A stretch of DNA of 64,000 bases from the NCBI RefSeq assembly GCF_051106095.1, contig NC_135783.1:204706472-204770471 (forward strand), read 5' to 3'. The stretch is from Pogona vitticeps. Lineage: Eukaryota; Chordata; Lepidosauria; Squamata; Agamidae. Positions within the stretch are counted from its first letter, which is position 1. Each line of letters opens with the position of its first letter. The position numbers and the translations under genes were made by a program. The notes under the pieces are model-generated. The model did not search any database. It worked only from the letters and a program-made list of their open reading frames with translations, and had not been told where the DNA came from. This document shows, piece after piece, positions 1 through 9,559 of this stretch.

Positions 1-1953
1 TCCCTTTACGTTTCTACTCAGAACTATGCCTCACTGAGTTCAGCTTAGCAAAGTGAATCTAATATTGCACCATAGACCAGTGACGGAGGAGTGGCTTTGC
101 TCTGTTGCATCAAGAACAACAATGATGAAAGACTGTAAATTGGTTTAAAGGTTAACATGTAAGCTTTCGTAGTCTCCAGATGGCGAAAGTTACCTCACCC
201 TACTCACATAGGAGTTAATAGTTTTCTTCTTCCTCTTCTTCAAACCAATTTACAGTTCAGTAGCCAATAAAGCTGTTGGAACAAGGAGTTGTGTGGTCTT
301 AATCCCTGACTGCACTGTTTTACACCAGATCAAGTTTCTGAACATTTCTTAGGGGCAACCCTGTGTCCAACGTTTTATACTAAACATTCCTGCTGTGCTC
401 CCCATCTCTGAAATAATCTCTCACCCAAAATTCACCTGGCTGCTTTACTGGGTATTTTAAAACTATCAGTGAAAACATGGCTTTTTAGACAGGCCTTCAA
501 GGAGCTTATAATATTACAACACAGTGGTTGTTTCAGCGTTTATATTATCAGTTTGGCCACTTTGCCTTAAAACTACTTTAAGTTATTTTTAGTTGATTCT
601 ATGTTGTTTTTTATGTATATATTTAATTTTGATTTTTTAAACAAAATAGCTATTATATTTACTGTTCTTAAATGGCTGTTTATTATGTTACAATGTTGTC
701 AACCGTCCAGAGCAGCCTTAGTAGCCAGAGGGGCGATACAAAAGTCAAATAAATACATTTTAATTTTAATTCTGTTGTTTAAAGACCAAAAATAAATATT
801 TGAAGTGGCCTCTAGGACAGCACTTTTAACGATCAGTCATGCCAAAAATACAATATGATTAATAGTCATTGTGTTATTTTTAAAAGTAATGGCATGGTAA
901 CACCGCTACAAGAAAATTGTAGGTTACAGGTAAGTAACATCTTCTAGGTATCATCATTATTTGAATATATTACTTCCAACTACTGACGATATTGAAAAAG
1001 AAACTTAAATGTGTTTGTTCTTTTTGATTTGCATGTGAAGTCAGTTTGAGTTTCATAATAAAATTGATCTGCCATTCCTTCCAACAGAAGAATCACATGA
1101 GACAACAATGTTGACAGTGATGCTCTCTGTTAAAGTTAATGTTTTGTGTATATTTTAAACTTGTATCTTGCATATTGGCCAAAATCCTGTTGATGTAAGT
1201 TTGAGCAGTGTAATCCAGACGGGTGCCGGATGTATTTAATTTAAGGTACTGTACTTTAAAATGCCCTATCCTCCTCCTTTGAGGTTCAAAGACTCTCTTT
1301 TGCCCTCGGGAAGACTTTGGGAACCTTGAGACAGGATGGGAAGCTTTTAATCATTTTTAAAAAAATCACAATTGAATTTCCACCAGTGGGATTGGGAACT
1401 GCCCGTGGAGATCTGATGGCAATTTTGTTTTTTACTATTAGTAGCTCCCCCATTCCAAGACTCCTAGAAGCTTTCTCGGGGCAAAAGAGAACCTCAGAAC
1501 GTAACAGGGGGGGAGATAGGAAGCTTTTAATTATTTTTAAATTAACGCTTCCTGAATCTAATCTTTGTTACAGTACGGAAAGTAAGACCAACAGAATTTT
1601 GCCCACTGTTTTCCTAATAGTTGAACTAATTTAGTTTTGCAACTTTCTTTGGGAGGCCGAGTTGTTCCAGGACACAGAAATATGGTAAGGGTCTTTCTTC
1701 TTCTTACCACCAAGTATTTACTTTTTTGTTTATTAAGCTGTATCTCACAGCAGAAGTAAATTCTCTTCTCCTTCCAGATTTGCTTAAAAGGCTTCTTTAC
1801 GAAGATTTGCTCCTTATGAACTGACTTCAGTTTTGCCTATTTCGTAGTCAAAAGGAATTGCTTGTGACCGCTGTAAGATCAGTAGCAGTTTTGAAAGAAT
1901 TCTTTTGGAACTTCATTTGACCCACACATTTCTCTCCATCTTTGTATGATCAG
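1..1953. other. ABCB11 intron sequence upstream of the first visible exon
   Basis: No coding exon is recognised here. The preceding ABCB11 exon, which would encode the end of the second transmembrane domain, is not visible and must lie upstream of the window. The stretch contains an L2/CR1-like 3' fragment at about 370-760. It also has a short inverted repeat: the motif at about 132-148 (ctgtaaattggtttaaa) recurs reversed at about 240-256. The rest is AT-rich intron sequence with nothing else I can name. Confidence 0.6.
370..760 (+). mobile_element. L2/CR1-like LINE 3' fragment
   Basis: Read on the + strand, about 395-510 is a decayed version of the C-terminal reverse-transcriptase tail that ends in a lysine-thr-x-leu-phe-arg-gln-ala-phe motif (here KTWLFRQAF). 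It is followed by an AT-rich tail and a terminal block 'gtccagagcagccttagtagcc' like that of other L2-type 3' ends in this window (30.7-31.1 kb). Heavily decayed and 5'-truncated. Family assignment is by motif only. Confidence 0.55.
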
Positions 1954-2151
1954 AAACATTTCCAAGGAAGCATTGAATTCCGGAACTGTACCTTCAGATA
2001 CCCTTCTCGGCCTGATGTCCAAGTACTAAACCATCTTTCAGTAGCAGTGAAATCGGGGCAGACCCTTGCCTTCGTTGGAAGCAGCGGCTGCGGCAAGAGT
2101 ACCAGCGTTCAGCTTCTGGAAAGGTTTTATGATCCGGAGGAAGGAGAAGTG
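1954..2151 (+). CDS. ABCB11: ABCB11 coding exon (start of second nucleotide-binding domain), 198 bp
   Basis: This is the first of four visible exons of the bile salt export pump, an ATP-binding-cassette transporter of the hepatocyte canalicular membrane that pumps conjugated bile acids into bile. The 66 codons begin [20 protein letters not shown] and hold the A-loop tyrosine (FRYPSRP) and the Walker A motif GSSGCGKST that binds ATP phosphates, ending FYDPEEGEV. The acceptor is the AG at 1952-1953 after a pyrimidine-rich stretch. The exon ends at 2151 in a GC donor (gcaagt): using the GT two bases earlier would delete the conserved valine of the 'GxV-x-IDG' junction, whereas the GC site keeps exact length against mammalian ABCB11. 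It is phase 0 on both sides. ABCB1/ABCB4 are close paralogues, but the final exon and synteny fix the identity as ABCB11. Confidence 0.95.
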
Positions 2152-2388
2152 GCAAGTAGTCTTCCTTACTTTGGTGTTAGTATGGACAACCAATCTGAGT
2201 TCAACCATTCTCAACCATTCTCCATAAATTTTTGCAATTAGCATTTGAAAATTGGGATTGACTATTAAAATAATAGAGCAGTTCACAATCCAATGAACTA
2301 TACATCTACCTTCAAATAATGAAGGAAAATAAGACACTGGTCCTGCAGTTTCTCTTCCAACATGGATTTTAACCAACATTTGGAAAAG

Positions 2389-2497
<109 letters not shown>

Positions 2498-2699
2498 AAT
2501 TGAGATTCCCCAAAATACATGACAGGTTCTTGTGGATGTTGCTTTTTGATGGATAAGAGTGCAGGTGCTTATTGATAAGAGTTGTTATTTTTGTGGCCTA
2601 CAGCTTTCAAAATAATAATAAAAAAAGCTACAGTATAATAACCAAGAGGCCATGAAATAACCAAGAGGTTATCAAATTTGTAAAATGTAAAAGCAAAGG

Positions 2700-2935
2700 A
2701 AAATGCCATAGCGCTTAAGGCACTCTTTGGGCACTTTACAATTTAATTATGCTGGCTAGACATTGCTTGCCACACCCCACCCCAGGCAAGCTGGGCACTC
2801 AATGTACTGACCTGAGAAGGATGGAAGGCTGAGTCAACCTTGAACCAGCTACTTGAGCCCAGCAGGATCAAACTCAGAGTCTTGACTGCAGCACTGCAGT
2901 TTTTAACCACTGCACCACAAGGATTTGTTACTGAG
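2700..2935 (-). mobile_element. tRNA-derived SINE (squamate type), copy 1
   Basis: On the - strand the sequence starts with a tRNA-like head: an A-box-like 'tggtgcagtggttaaa' followed by a B-box-like block before a body containing 'ggttcaaggttgactcagcc'. A second copy with the same order of blocks lies at 36090-36325, also on the - strand. The two are clearly related but diverged, so this is an old, dispersed SINE family. The exact family name is inferred only from the tRNA-like head and body. Confidence 0.7.
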
Positions 2936-3358
2936 AAAGCACTAAGTAAACACACCCCACTGAATAACATACTTGGGTTGACTTCAAATGAACCATTCTG
3001 GAGAATCCATCCAGTCATCCAGAATCTTATATCCAAACAGCAGCTGATACAAGTTTATTGCACAGATTTTGCAAAATGAAGTGTTTATCTGAATGTATCA
3101 TTACTCGTTCTATTTTTGATATTTAGGCTGAATTGCACTGCTTTGGCAGCCAAACTGGCGCACACACACACCTGTAAAAGGAGAAGGTATTAGCACACTT
3201 GCAGATGGGATCCCAAGGTTTACAGAAATACAAAAATCCTGGGAGAGAAAAAGGTTTGGGACGGGCATCACTGATCCATTGATTAACTCATTCAAGGTCT
3301 GAAAATATAAAAAATATTAAAAGAAAAAAATCCTGAAAACATTATTTTCACATGGATT

Positions 3359-3461
3359 ATCAGAACCAAACACTAGAGGGAGCCAGAGGTCATGCTATGA
3401 ATGCTTATTAGTGAAGAATACACAACATGTTCTCTGGTACCCTCTAGTGGCCATTTCTGGT
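3359..3461. mobile_element. Small palindromic MITE
   Basis: The left arm (cagaaccaaacactagaggg) pairs with the right arm (ccctctagtggccatttctg), leaving a short loop, and the ends abut TA-rich flanks. Related half-elements occur near 47045-47105, 52580-52630 and 57660-57715. This layout fits a non-autonomous DNA transposon, possibly Tc1/mariner-like, though no transposase is present. Confidence 0.6.
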
Positions 3462-3781
3462 AATGCATGTGGAAAAAATCTGGGCTTTTTTAACACAGAG
3501 AGAAAGAGAGAGATTGCTATTTTCCAGTTTTCAGTATCCACAAGTGACTTGGAAACAAGTGGATATGGGGGTGCTGCGGTACATGATACATAGGGGAGTT
3601 CAGTGAGCTGTTCACACCCTTTATTTAGAACTAATTCTAATTCTGTTCCTGAAGAACAAGGGGGTTATATTCTTAACACACTTGCCTGAAAGTAATGAAA
3701 AGCAAATACGCACAATATATGCTGATCTTCCCATTTTAGTCCAGAAATAACGATTGAATGTTTTGTATTTTGCATCTGCAG

Positions 3782-3988
3782 TTGATAGATGGACATGACA
3801 CCAAGAAAGTAAACATCCCGTTCCTCAGATCTAAGATTGGAATTGTGTCTCAAGAGCCTGTCCTCTTTGGATGTAGTATTGCTGACAATATTAAATATGG
3901 TGATAACACCAGAGAAGTTCCTATGGAAGATGTGGTGGCAGCAGCTAAGAAAGCCCAGCTGCACGAATTCGTCATGACGCTTCCTGAC
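3782..3988 (+). CDS. ABCB11: ABCB11 coding exon (Q-loop region of the second NBD), 207 bp
   Basis: The 69 codons run from [20 protein letters not shown] to the conserved FVMTLPD. They include the Q-loop [11 protein letters not shown], whose glutamine contacts Mg-ATP and couples the domain to the membrane helices, and the helical subdomain [20 protein letters not shown]. The acceptor AG is at 3780-3781 (tgcatctgcag) and the donor gtaagc at 3989. Phase 0 on both sides, with a length of 207 bp as in the ABCB1 family. The residues match mammalian ABCB11 ([17 protein letters not shown]) better than ABCB1 or ABCB4. Confidence 0.96.
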
Positions 3989-5025
3989 GTAAGCATCTAG
4001 AGCCATGTCTGGTTCTGAAAAGGGAATGTTGAGTAGAAACGAGGGATGTAGCTACAAACTACAGAATCCATATACAGTAGCATCTTATGATCTGTTATAG
4101 ATTTGCTAGGCAGCAGCGTCTGTCACATCATAGTGCCCTGGTGAACAGCTAGTTTGGCCTAAAAACAGGAGTCACCCGGAGCAGAAACACACGTTATAGA
4201 TAGCCTCTGATTAGAAGAGGATATTCTTTAACTGCTGAAAGTCTCAGAGTGCGCAGCAGGAAACTTTTCTCACTTCTCACTTTAAAAATTAGCATGATTG
4301 GTTATCAGCACATAAGCAGTAGAATCCTTTGCAGTTTGAGTTACCTCACATAAAAGGCTATCTCAGAGCCAAAACACAGGCTGAAAGCAATCCATCATTC
4401 TTGAGCTTATATCTTTTTCTTCCCAGCAGTGTAATCTTCTTTACTATGCACTGTTCCCATTATCAACTATGTAAATGAAGCAATAATTTATATTCCAGCG
4501 ATAATCCTGATGGCGCCTACTCTTCCTTTTAAGGTGTTTTATCACATCTCTTTCTCCACTCGAGAGAGCATTTGTATTCTTGTAGATACAGATGCTTTGT
4601 CTCATCTACTGGAAGCCTCCGTCAACATGTCTCCAACATATACATTGTTCCATTGTTAATTAGAGGGTATTTATATTTGGTTCCAACCCCATTCAGATGC
4701 CTACATGTTCGTTAGCCTTATGCTACTCACCATCTCACATGCGCTGGTGGCAAAAAGCTGGACTAGGTTAGGGTGGGCATCATGCACCCCCACAAGTAAA
4801 TTTATATGCTTTCCCAAAGAATCCTCCAAATATTCCTTTAAAACACACACACAGCACAACCACCACAAAACAGACCCCCTCACCCCGACCCAGATTGCTG
4901 GAACTAGATTGTTGCTTTTCGGTACTGTATAAGAAGCAACATGAGTACCAGTCATTGGCAATATGATCCGGGAATTATTTATGATCATAGTCAAAATGAT
5001 GTATGTTGATTGTTTCATTTCTGTG

Positions 5026-5026
5026 C

Positions 5027-5110
<84 letters not shown>
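5026..5110. repeat. (ATTG)n microsatellite
   Basis: About 21 ATTG/TGAT units immediately 5' of the Penelope-like element, in ABCB11 intron sequence. The INQS-repeat open frame on the - strand is an artefact of it. Confidence 0.98.
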
Positions 5111-5112
<2 letters not shown>

Positions 5113-5236
5113 AAAATATTCTGTGGAATGTATCTGTGGAGATTCTCAGTCATCCAGGTGAGGTTATCTGGAAGTTGAGTCGTGACAACTTTCTTCCTTA
5201 TTAAGTTCAATAGTTTCTCAACTCATCCAAGTAGAG

Positions 5237-7390
5237 ATGCAGACAACAGAACCTCACCCTGACAAGCCTATGCCTGTGTTCTACTTTAAGAAGCCAACAG
5301 GGCAACAAATCCCTCAGAAGGCACAAGAACAGCTGCTTAATGAAAAGATCAGACCGGCCCACTTCATCATAGACACTTTGAAACACAGAGTAGGCCACCT
5401 TCACCAAGAACTGCTTTCCACACTACCCAAACCAACACCGGATGCAGTCCTAGATTTTGTCCACAAAGCACAACTGGCCCAGCACTTCAAAGGCAAAGAG
5501 AGGCAAACCAAGAAATTTGATACCATTATCTTCCGAAAACCGTCAGCAGAGGAACTCGACAAGCAGAAGGATGATGATGGGACTCCAGCAGAGGACACAA
5601 AGGACAAATGGTTGAGACAGGGAACTCACTCACTCAGAGAGGGAGGTCTTAGCCAAAGGCCTAAATTTTGCCATCACACCCAAACAGATTCCGGTTGTGG
5701 ACTTCATTACAGCCACAGAATCGGCTATCTGGAACAACAATGTGGCAGAAGCTCAACAACCCCTGATAAAAGTTTCTGCAGCACTTTCCAGTGCTCAGCC
5801 GCCACCATCCAACCTCACCAGACAGGAAAGAAGTGCTCTGACATCCCTCAGCAAGGATGAGACCATCACCCTACTGCCAGCGGACAAAGGAAGATGCACT
5901 GTTGACCTCAACATTACAGATTGCCATAGAAAAGTAAGCTCACTTTTGAAAGATCAATACACATACAAAAAAACTGAAGCGGGAACCCCACCAACATTTA
6001 CAGGAGAAAGTGATAGAATGCTTAAAACACTTGGAAAAGGACCCTGCCATGGACAGGGCGACCTACCTCCGGTTGTATCCTGGAGAGCGCCCCCCCACAC
6101 ACACACACTTTATGGACTTCCCAAGATACACAAGGAAGGAGCCCCCCTCAGACCCATTGTCAGCAGCGTAAACTTGGCAACCTACAACATTGCTAAATAC
6201 TTGGCCACCATCTTAGCACCACTGGTTGGACACTCAGACCACCACGTTCACAACTCAGAGGAGTTTAAGTCCCAGGTCAGGGAACTGAAACTAAATACTG
6301 ATGAAACCATGGTATCCTTTGATGTCACATCCCTCTTCACCAGCATTCCCATGCACTAACAACTGCAAAAAGGAGACTGGAGGAGGATAACATCCTCTCC
6401 ACCAGAAGCAGCCTCAACCTGGACCTGTGTCTGAGCACCAATTACTTCACCTACAGAGGTGAAGTTTACAGACCGAAACATGACTGTGCCAAGGGTTCCT
6501 CAGTGTCACCCATTGTTGCCAGATTATACCTTCCAGAGGATGACTCCGACCCAATGGTTCAGGTATGTGGACGACACCTGGGTGAAGATCAAGATTCAGG
6601 AAGTACAGGCCTTCACAGACCACATAAACGCAGTGGACCCAAATATCAAGTTCACCAGGGAAGACACCAAAGAATGGACTGTGCAGTCATTATAGGATCC
6701 AACAGCAGCTTAAGAATAGAAATCTACAAAAAAAAACAAACCTACACACACTGATCAATACCTGCAGTTTGACTCTCATCACCTATTGCAACACAAACTA
6801 GGGGTCATCAGGATGCTAAACTACAGAGCAAGAAACATCTCCACCTCCCCAGAAGCCAGGAAGAAGGAGGATGGACATCTGAAGGCAGCCCTTAAGGCCT
6901 GTGGATATCTAAAATGGGCCTTTAACAAGGCAGTGTCCTGACCCAGCAGGACAATGGAACAGTCAGACCCAGAGCTGACGGAATAACCTGGTCCTTCCTT
7001 ATATGGCGGGTGTGTCTGAAAAGCTCAAAGGGATTTTGGTAAACTCCAAAATTCCCGTGCACTTCAAATCCACCCAAAAGACTGGACACCAAAACACAGC
7101 AGGAGCAATATAGTAGATGCAGTCCAATGCAAAGAGGAGTGTTCAGAGCTCTACGTTGGAGAAACCAAACACCCACTAAACAGGAGAATGGCTGAAAACA
7201 GGAGGGGCAACAGCTCAGGACCACAATCAGCAGTGTTCCTTCATTTGAAGGACAAAGGACACTAATTTGATGACCAAGATGTACACATTTTGGACCAAGA
7301 AGACAGGTGGTTTGAGAGAAGGGTCAGGGAGTTCATACATGTGCATATAGAAATAGCTCACTCAACAGGGATGGAGGCCTTAGACACAAT
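5237..7390 (+). pseudogene. Decayed Penelope reverse transcriptase / GIY-YIG polyprotein
   Basis: The reading frame is scattered over several frames. About 5237-5640 gives an N-terminal part (KPTGQQIPQKAQEQLL). About 5700-6357 gives the RT fingers and palm with YGLPKIHKEGAPLRPIVSS and VSFDVTSLFTSIP. About 6564-6575 encodes the catalytic YVDD. Around 7130-7370 a region reading CSELYVGETKHPLNRRM, then HILDQEDRWFERRVRE, is the GIY-YIG endonuclease with its downstream RWFERRVRE block. The segment 6360-6460 between fingers and YVDD is frameshifted and poorly conserved, and in-frame stops occur before the endonuclease. These motifs are typical of Penelope elements and separate it from LINEs, which use an APE endonuclease. 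Confidence 0.85.
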
Positions 7391-7449
7391 CTGTCTCCTA
7401 TTTATCATGCTGACCCTGTTTATATACTGTCCTGCCACCTCACCTCAGA

Positions 7450-7476
7450 CTGAAGAAGCTACTTGGAGTAGCAAAA
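7450..7476 (+). ncRNA. Degenerate hammerhead-ribozyme-like core at the Penelope 3' end
   Basis: The order is CTGAAGA (7450-7456), a 5-bp stem GCTAC/GTAGC (7458-7462 with 7468-7472) closed by loop TTGGA, then AAAA (7473-7476). Hammerhead ribozymes need CUGANGA, stem II, then GAAA. Here the first core block and stem II are intact, but the G of GAAA reads A, so this copy is probably inactive. Penelope-like elements are known to carry hammerhead motifs near their ends, which supports the reading. Stems I and III were not modelled. Confidence 0.55.
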
Positions 7477-7913
7477 TGTTTCAACTTCATAAAGAAGAAA
7501 TCCAGTTGCCATGACTCAACTTCCAGATGTTCTGTGGAATATGACTTCCAGTGCAGGCCTGTACAGGTCTGCTCAAAAGTAAGCCCCACTGAGGATTCTC
7601 CTGAATGGTTTAGCTCTAATGTCCTGCTTTTATTTTCACTGACTTTTAAATACTTCCTATGCTAATAATCTAAGGAATCTTGACTATAAACATAGCAGTT
7701 TATTATCTCTTCCCCTCTTGGCCAACAAATATGGAGCAAAGGACAATTATTTTCTAATCACACAATTTGTTCATATCAGCAGTAAATGAACAACCAAGAT
7801 CTTCTGTGGTTCATGCTCCACCACAACCAACCCTGGCCCAACATCAGCATCATAACTCTCTTCCTGTTGTGATATTGACCGTCAGTTATAATTCAGACAT
7901 ACATATCTTCCAG

Positions 7914-8060
7914 AAATATGAAACTAACGTTGGAGCTCAGGGAGCGCTCCTCTCTCGTGGTCAAAAGCAGCGCATTGCTATAGCCCGTGCCATTGTCCGA
8001 GATCCTAAGATCTTGTTGCTGGATGAAGCAACATCTGCATTGGATACAGAAAGCGAAAAG
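7914..8060 (+). CDS. ABCB11: ABCB11 coding exon (signature and Walker B), 147 bp
   Basis: The 49 codons start [20 protein letters not shown] and contain the ABC signature LSRGQ, the Walker B ILLLDEA with the catalytic-type glutamate, and the D-loop SALD, ending TESEK. Acceptor AG is at 7912-7913 (tatcttccag) and the donor gtaaat at 8061; both junctions are phase 0 and 147 bp is the usual family length. In human ABCB11 this signature is, from memory, LSRGE, one of the features that make one ATP site degenerate; here the fifth position is glutamine as in canonical LSGGQ. The exon lies 373 bp after the Penelope element. Confidence 0.96.
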
Positions 8061-9358
8061 GTAAATACGCATGGACAGAAACACACTTGGATTAAAAATC
8101 ATGGCGCAAGTAGAGTAATATTTTCTTCTCAGAGCAGGCAACCTGGTTTATGCTTGAATGCTATTCCATTAATGGCGGTAGCACCAGCCCATCAGAGATG
8201 GAGCACTGCAAGCAGAACCTTCTTATCAACTTCCTTTGCTGATAAGATGTTCACGCTACTTTAACCTATTACAACAATATTGTTATATTTCCAGTATTTC
8301 TTTGGCAAAGACAGTGATTCACCTTTATGATTTATGCAGGCTGCTCTGTATATGACTCCATGTTTCCTTTAATTCCCTTCCAATCTCCTAATCCCTGCTT
8401 CAATGCATCTGCAGATCGCTTAATCACTCTGTTGTCATCAGACAACATGCTGGTGATATCTCAATACCTCCACCTTTGCCAACGAGGTGGAGGAAGCTTT
8501 CAAGTATGGCAATGGTTGAAAGCTTGAACATGATAATGTCTGGCATTTTTCTTGAGCAGGCCTGCATCTCAGCAGCTCTTCCAAGGGAAGGCAGAAGCCT
8601 CCATCAGATTTCCCCCCCCCCCTTTTCCATGCTGAGACCCAAGGCCTACTATCTACATTATCCTTGCTCTCTGGTTGCTTAGCAAAGCCATTTACCTGTG
8701 ACTGACTTTCCACACCATACAGTGAGACCTTATCTGTCCATAAACACAAGATGGATGGAGGAGGAGCAGGCCCCGGTTGCCCAATGGCCTGACTGTGCCT
8801 ATAGAGCCCAGCATTTATAGTGTCCCATGTACCTCTTTAGCTAAGGACCGGCCTTGCCATTGTTAGAGGGAATTTACTGCTGCCGGCAGCAGATTTGGGG
8901 TGTCACGAAAGTACAGCAAATTGTTCATTATTTGAACGACCGTTGCTACTTGAACAATCTGTTTTTCCTGCCAGAGAGAAAAACCTGTTGGGTTTTCTGT
9001 CAGGGAGGCCCCAATAACTTGGCTGGCCTGGGATAAAGATACACCTTGATTTAGGAAACGGGGTGCCATTTTCTGTTCTACTTTAGACAGCTAAATGTCT
9101 TGGTCCAACCCAGAAGAGAACAGAAGGAGACTGAGCATGTGGACGAGCAGTAAAGTCCTCTTCCTCTCCTTCACTGAATTTGGGGAGAGGGTCTTTGACT
9201 AGACTGAGTGCACTACTGTATTTCAATGTATGCGCATACATAATTCGGCTTCATATATATTGATTCTGATGATCAATATACATGAAAGGCAGTTAACAGT
9301 TCCTTCCCAAGCTACTTGCAGTTTTCCAACTCTGGACTTTTTTCTTCCTTGTCTCCAG
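8061..9358 (+). other. Last ABCB11 intron
   Basis: A 1.3-kb intron between the signature exon and the terminal exon. It has gt (8061) and ag (9357-9358) boundaries and a strong pyrimidine tract (gactttttt cttccttgtctcc) before the acceptor. No repeat family is confidently recognised apart from a short poly-C run near 8620. Confidence 0.7.
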
Positions 9359-9559
9359 ACTGTGCAAGCTGCACTGGATAAAGCTCGAGAAGGCCGAACC
9401 TGCATCGTCATAGCACACCGCTTGTCTACCATTCAGAATTCAGATATTATAGCTGTCATGTCACAAGGAGTCATCATTGAAAAGGGCACTCATGAAGAGC
9501 TGATGGCCCAAGAAGGAGCATACTATAAACTCGTCACCACTGGCGCCCCAATTAGTTGA
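9359..9559 (+). CDS. ABCB11: ABCB11 terminal coding exon (H-loop and C-terminus)
   Basis: Sixty-six residues plus stop, from [20 protein letters not shown] to [12 protein letters not shown]. The switch histidine lies in VIAHRLSTI, and the C-terminal [20 protein letters not shown] is diagnostic of ABCB11, whose human form ends VTTGSPIS. The acceptor AG at 9357-9358 follows a long pyrimidine tract. The open frame upstream of 9359 is intron. The protein therefore ends as in mammals, and the last four exons are 198, 207, 147 and 201 bp (stop included), all joined in phase 0. Nothing is missing from the second nucleotide-binding domain. Confidence 0.97.
   Translation, partial: TVQAALDKAREGRTCIVIAHRLSTIQNSDIIAVMSQGVIIEKGTHEELMAQEGAYYKLVTTGAPIS

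Larger units (their letters stand above)
5130..7529 (+). mobile_element. Penelope-like retroelement (Neptune-like, with GIY-YIG endonuclease)
   Basis: A 2.4-kb element in sense orientation in the ABCB11 intron between the 207-bp and 147-bp exons. Its coding remnant has the Penelope order: N-terminal linker region, reverse transcriptase, then a GIY-YIG-type endonuclease. An 11-bp direct repeat, ttctgtggaat, brackets it at 5119-5129 and 7530-7540 and is a plausible target-site duplication. Just inside the ends a roughly 24-bp inverted pair is seen: 5166-5189 against 7505-7528 (core gactcaacttccagat). A hammerhead-like core sits near the 3' end. The reading frame is broken several times, so the copy cannot be autonomous. 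The clade name is inferred from the GIY-YIG domain and the motifs, not from a tree. Confidence 0.85.

Noticed and set aside
140-185. A - strand string ctggagactacgaaagctta resembling a hammerhead core
   Set aside because: The first block is CTGGAGA and not CTGANGA, and there is no stem II, so it is not a credible ribozyme.
1317-1634. A 105-codon frame upstream of ABCB11 exon
   Set aside because: No match to the ABCB11 membrane domain, no splice signals in the right phase; likely chance.
9230-9358. Extension of the last ABCB11 exon to the ATG at 9230
   Set aside because: The acceptor and pyrimidine tract at 9340-9358 and the match of residue TVQAAL right after it show this is intron.
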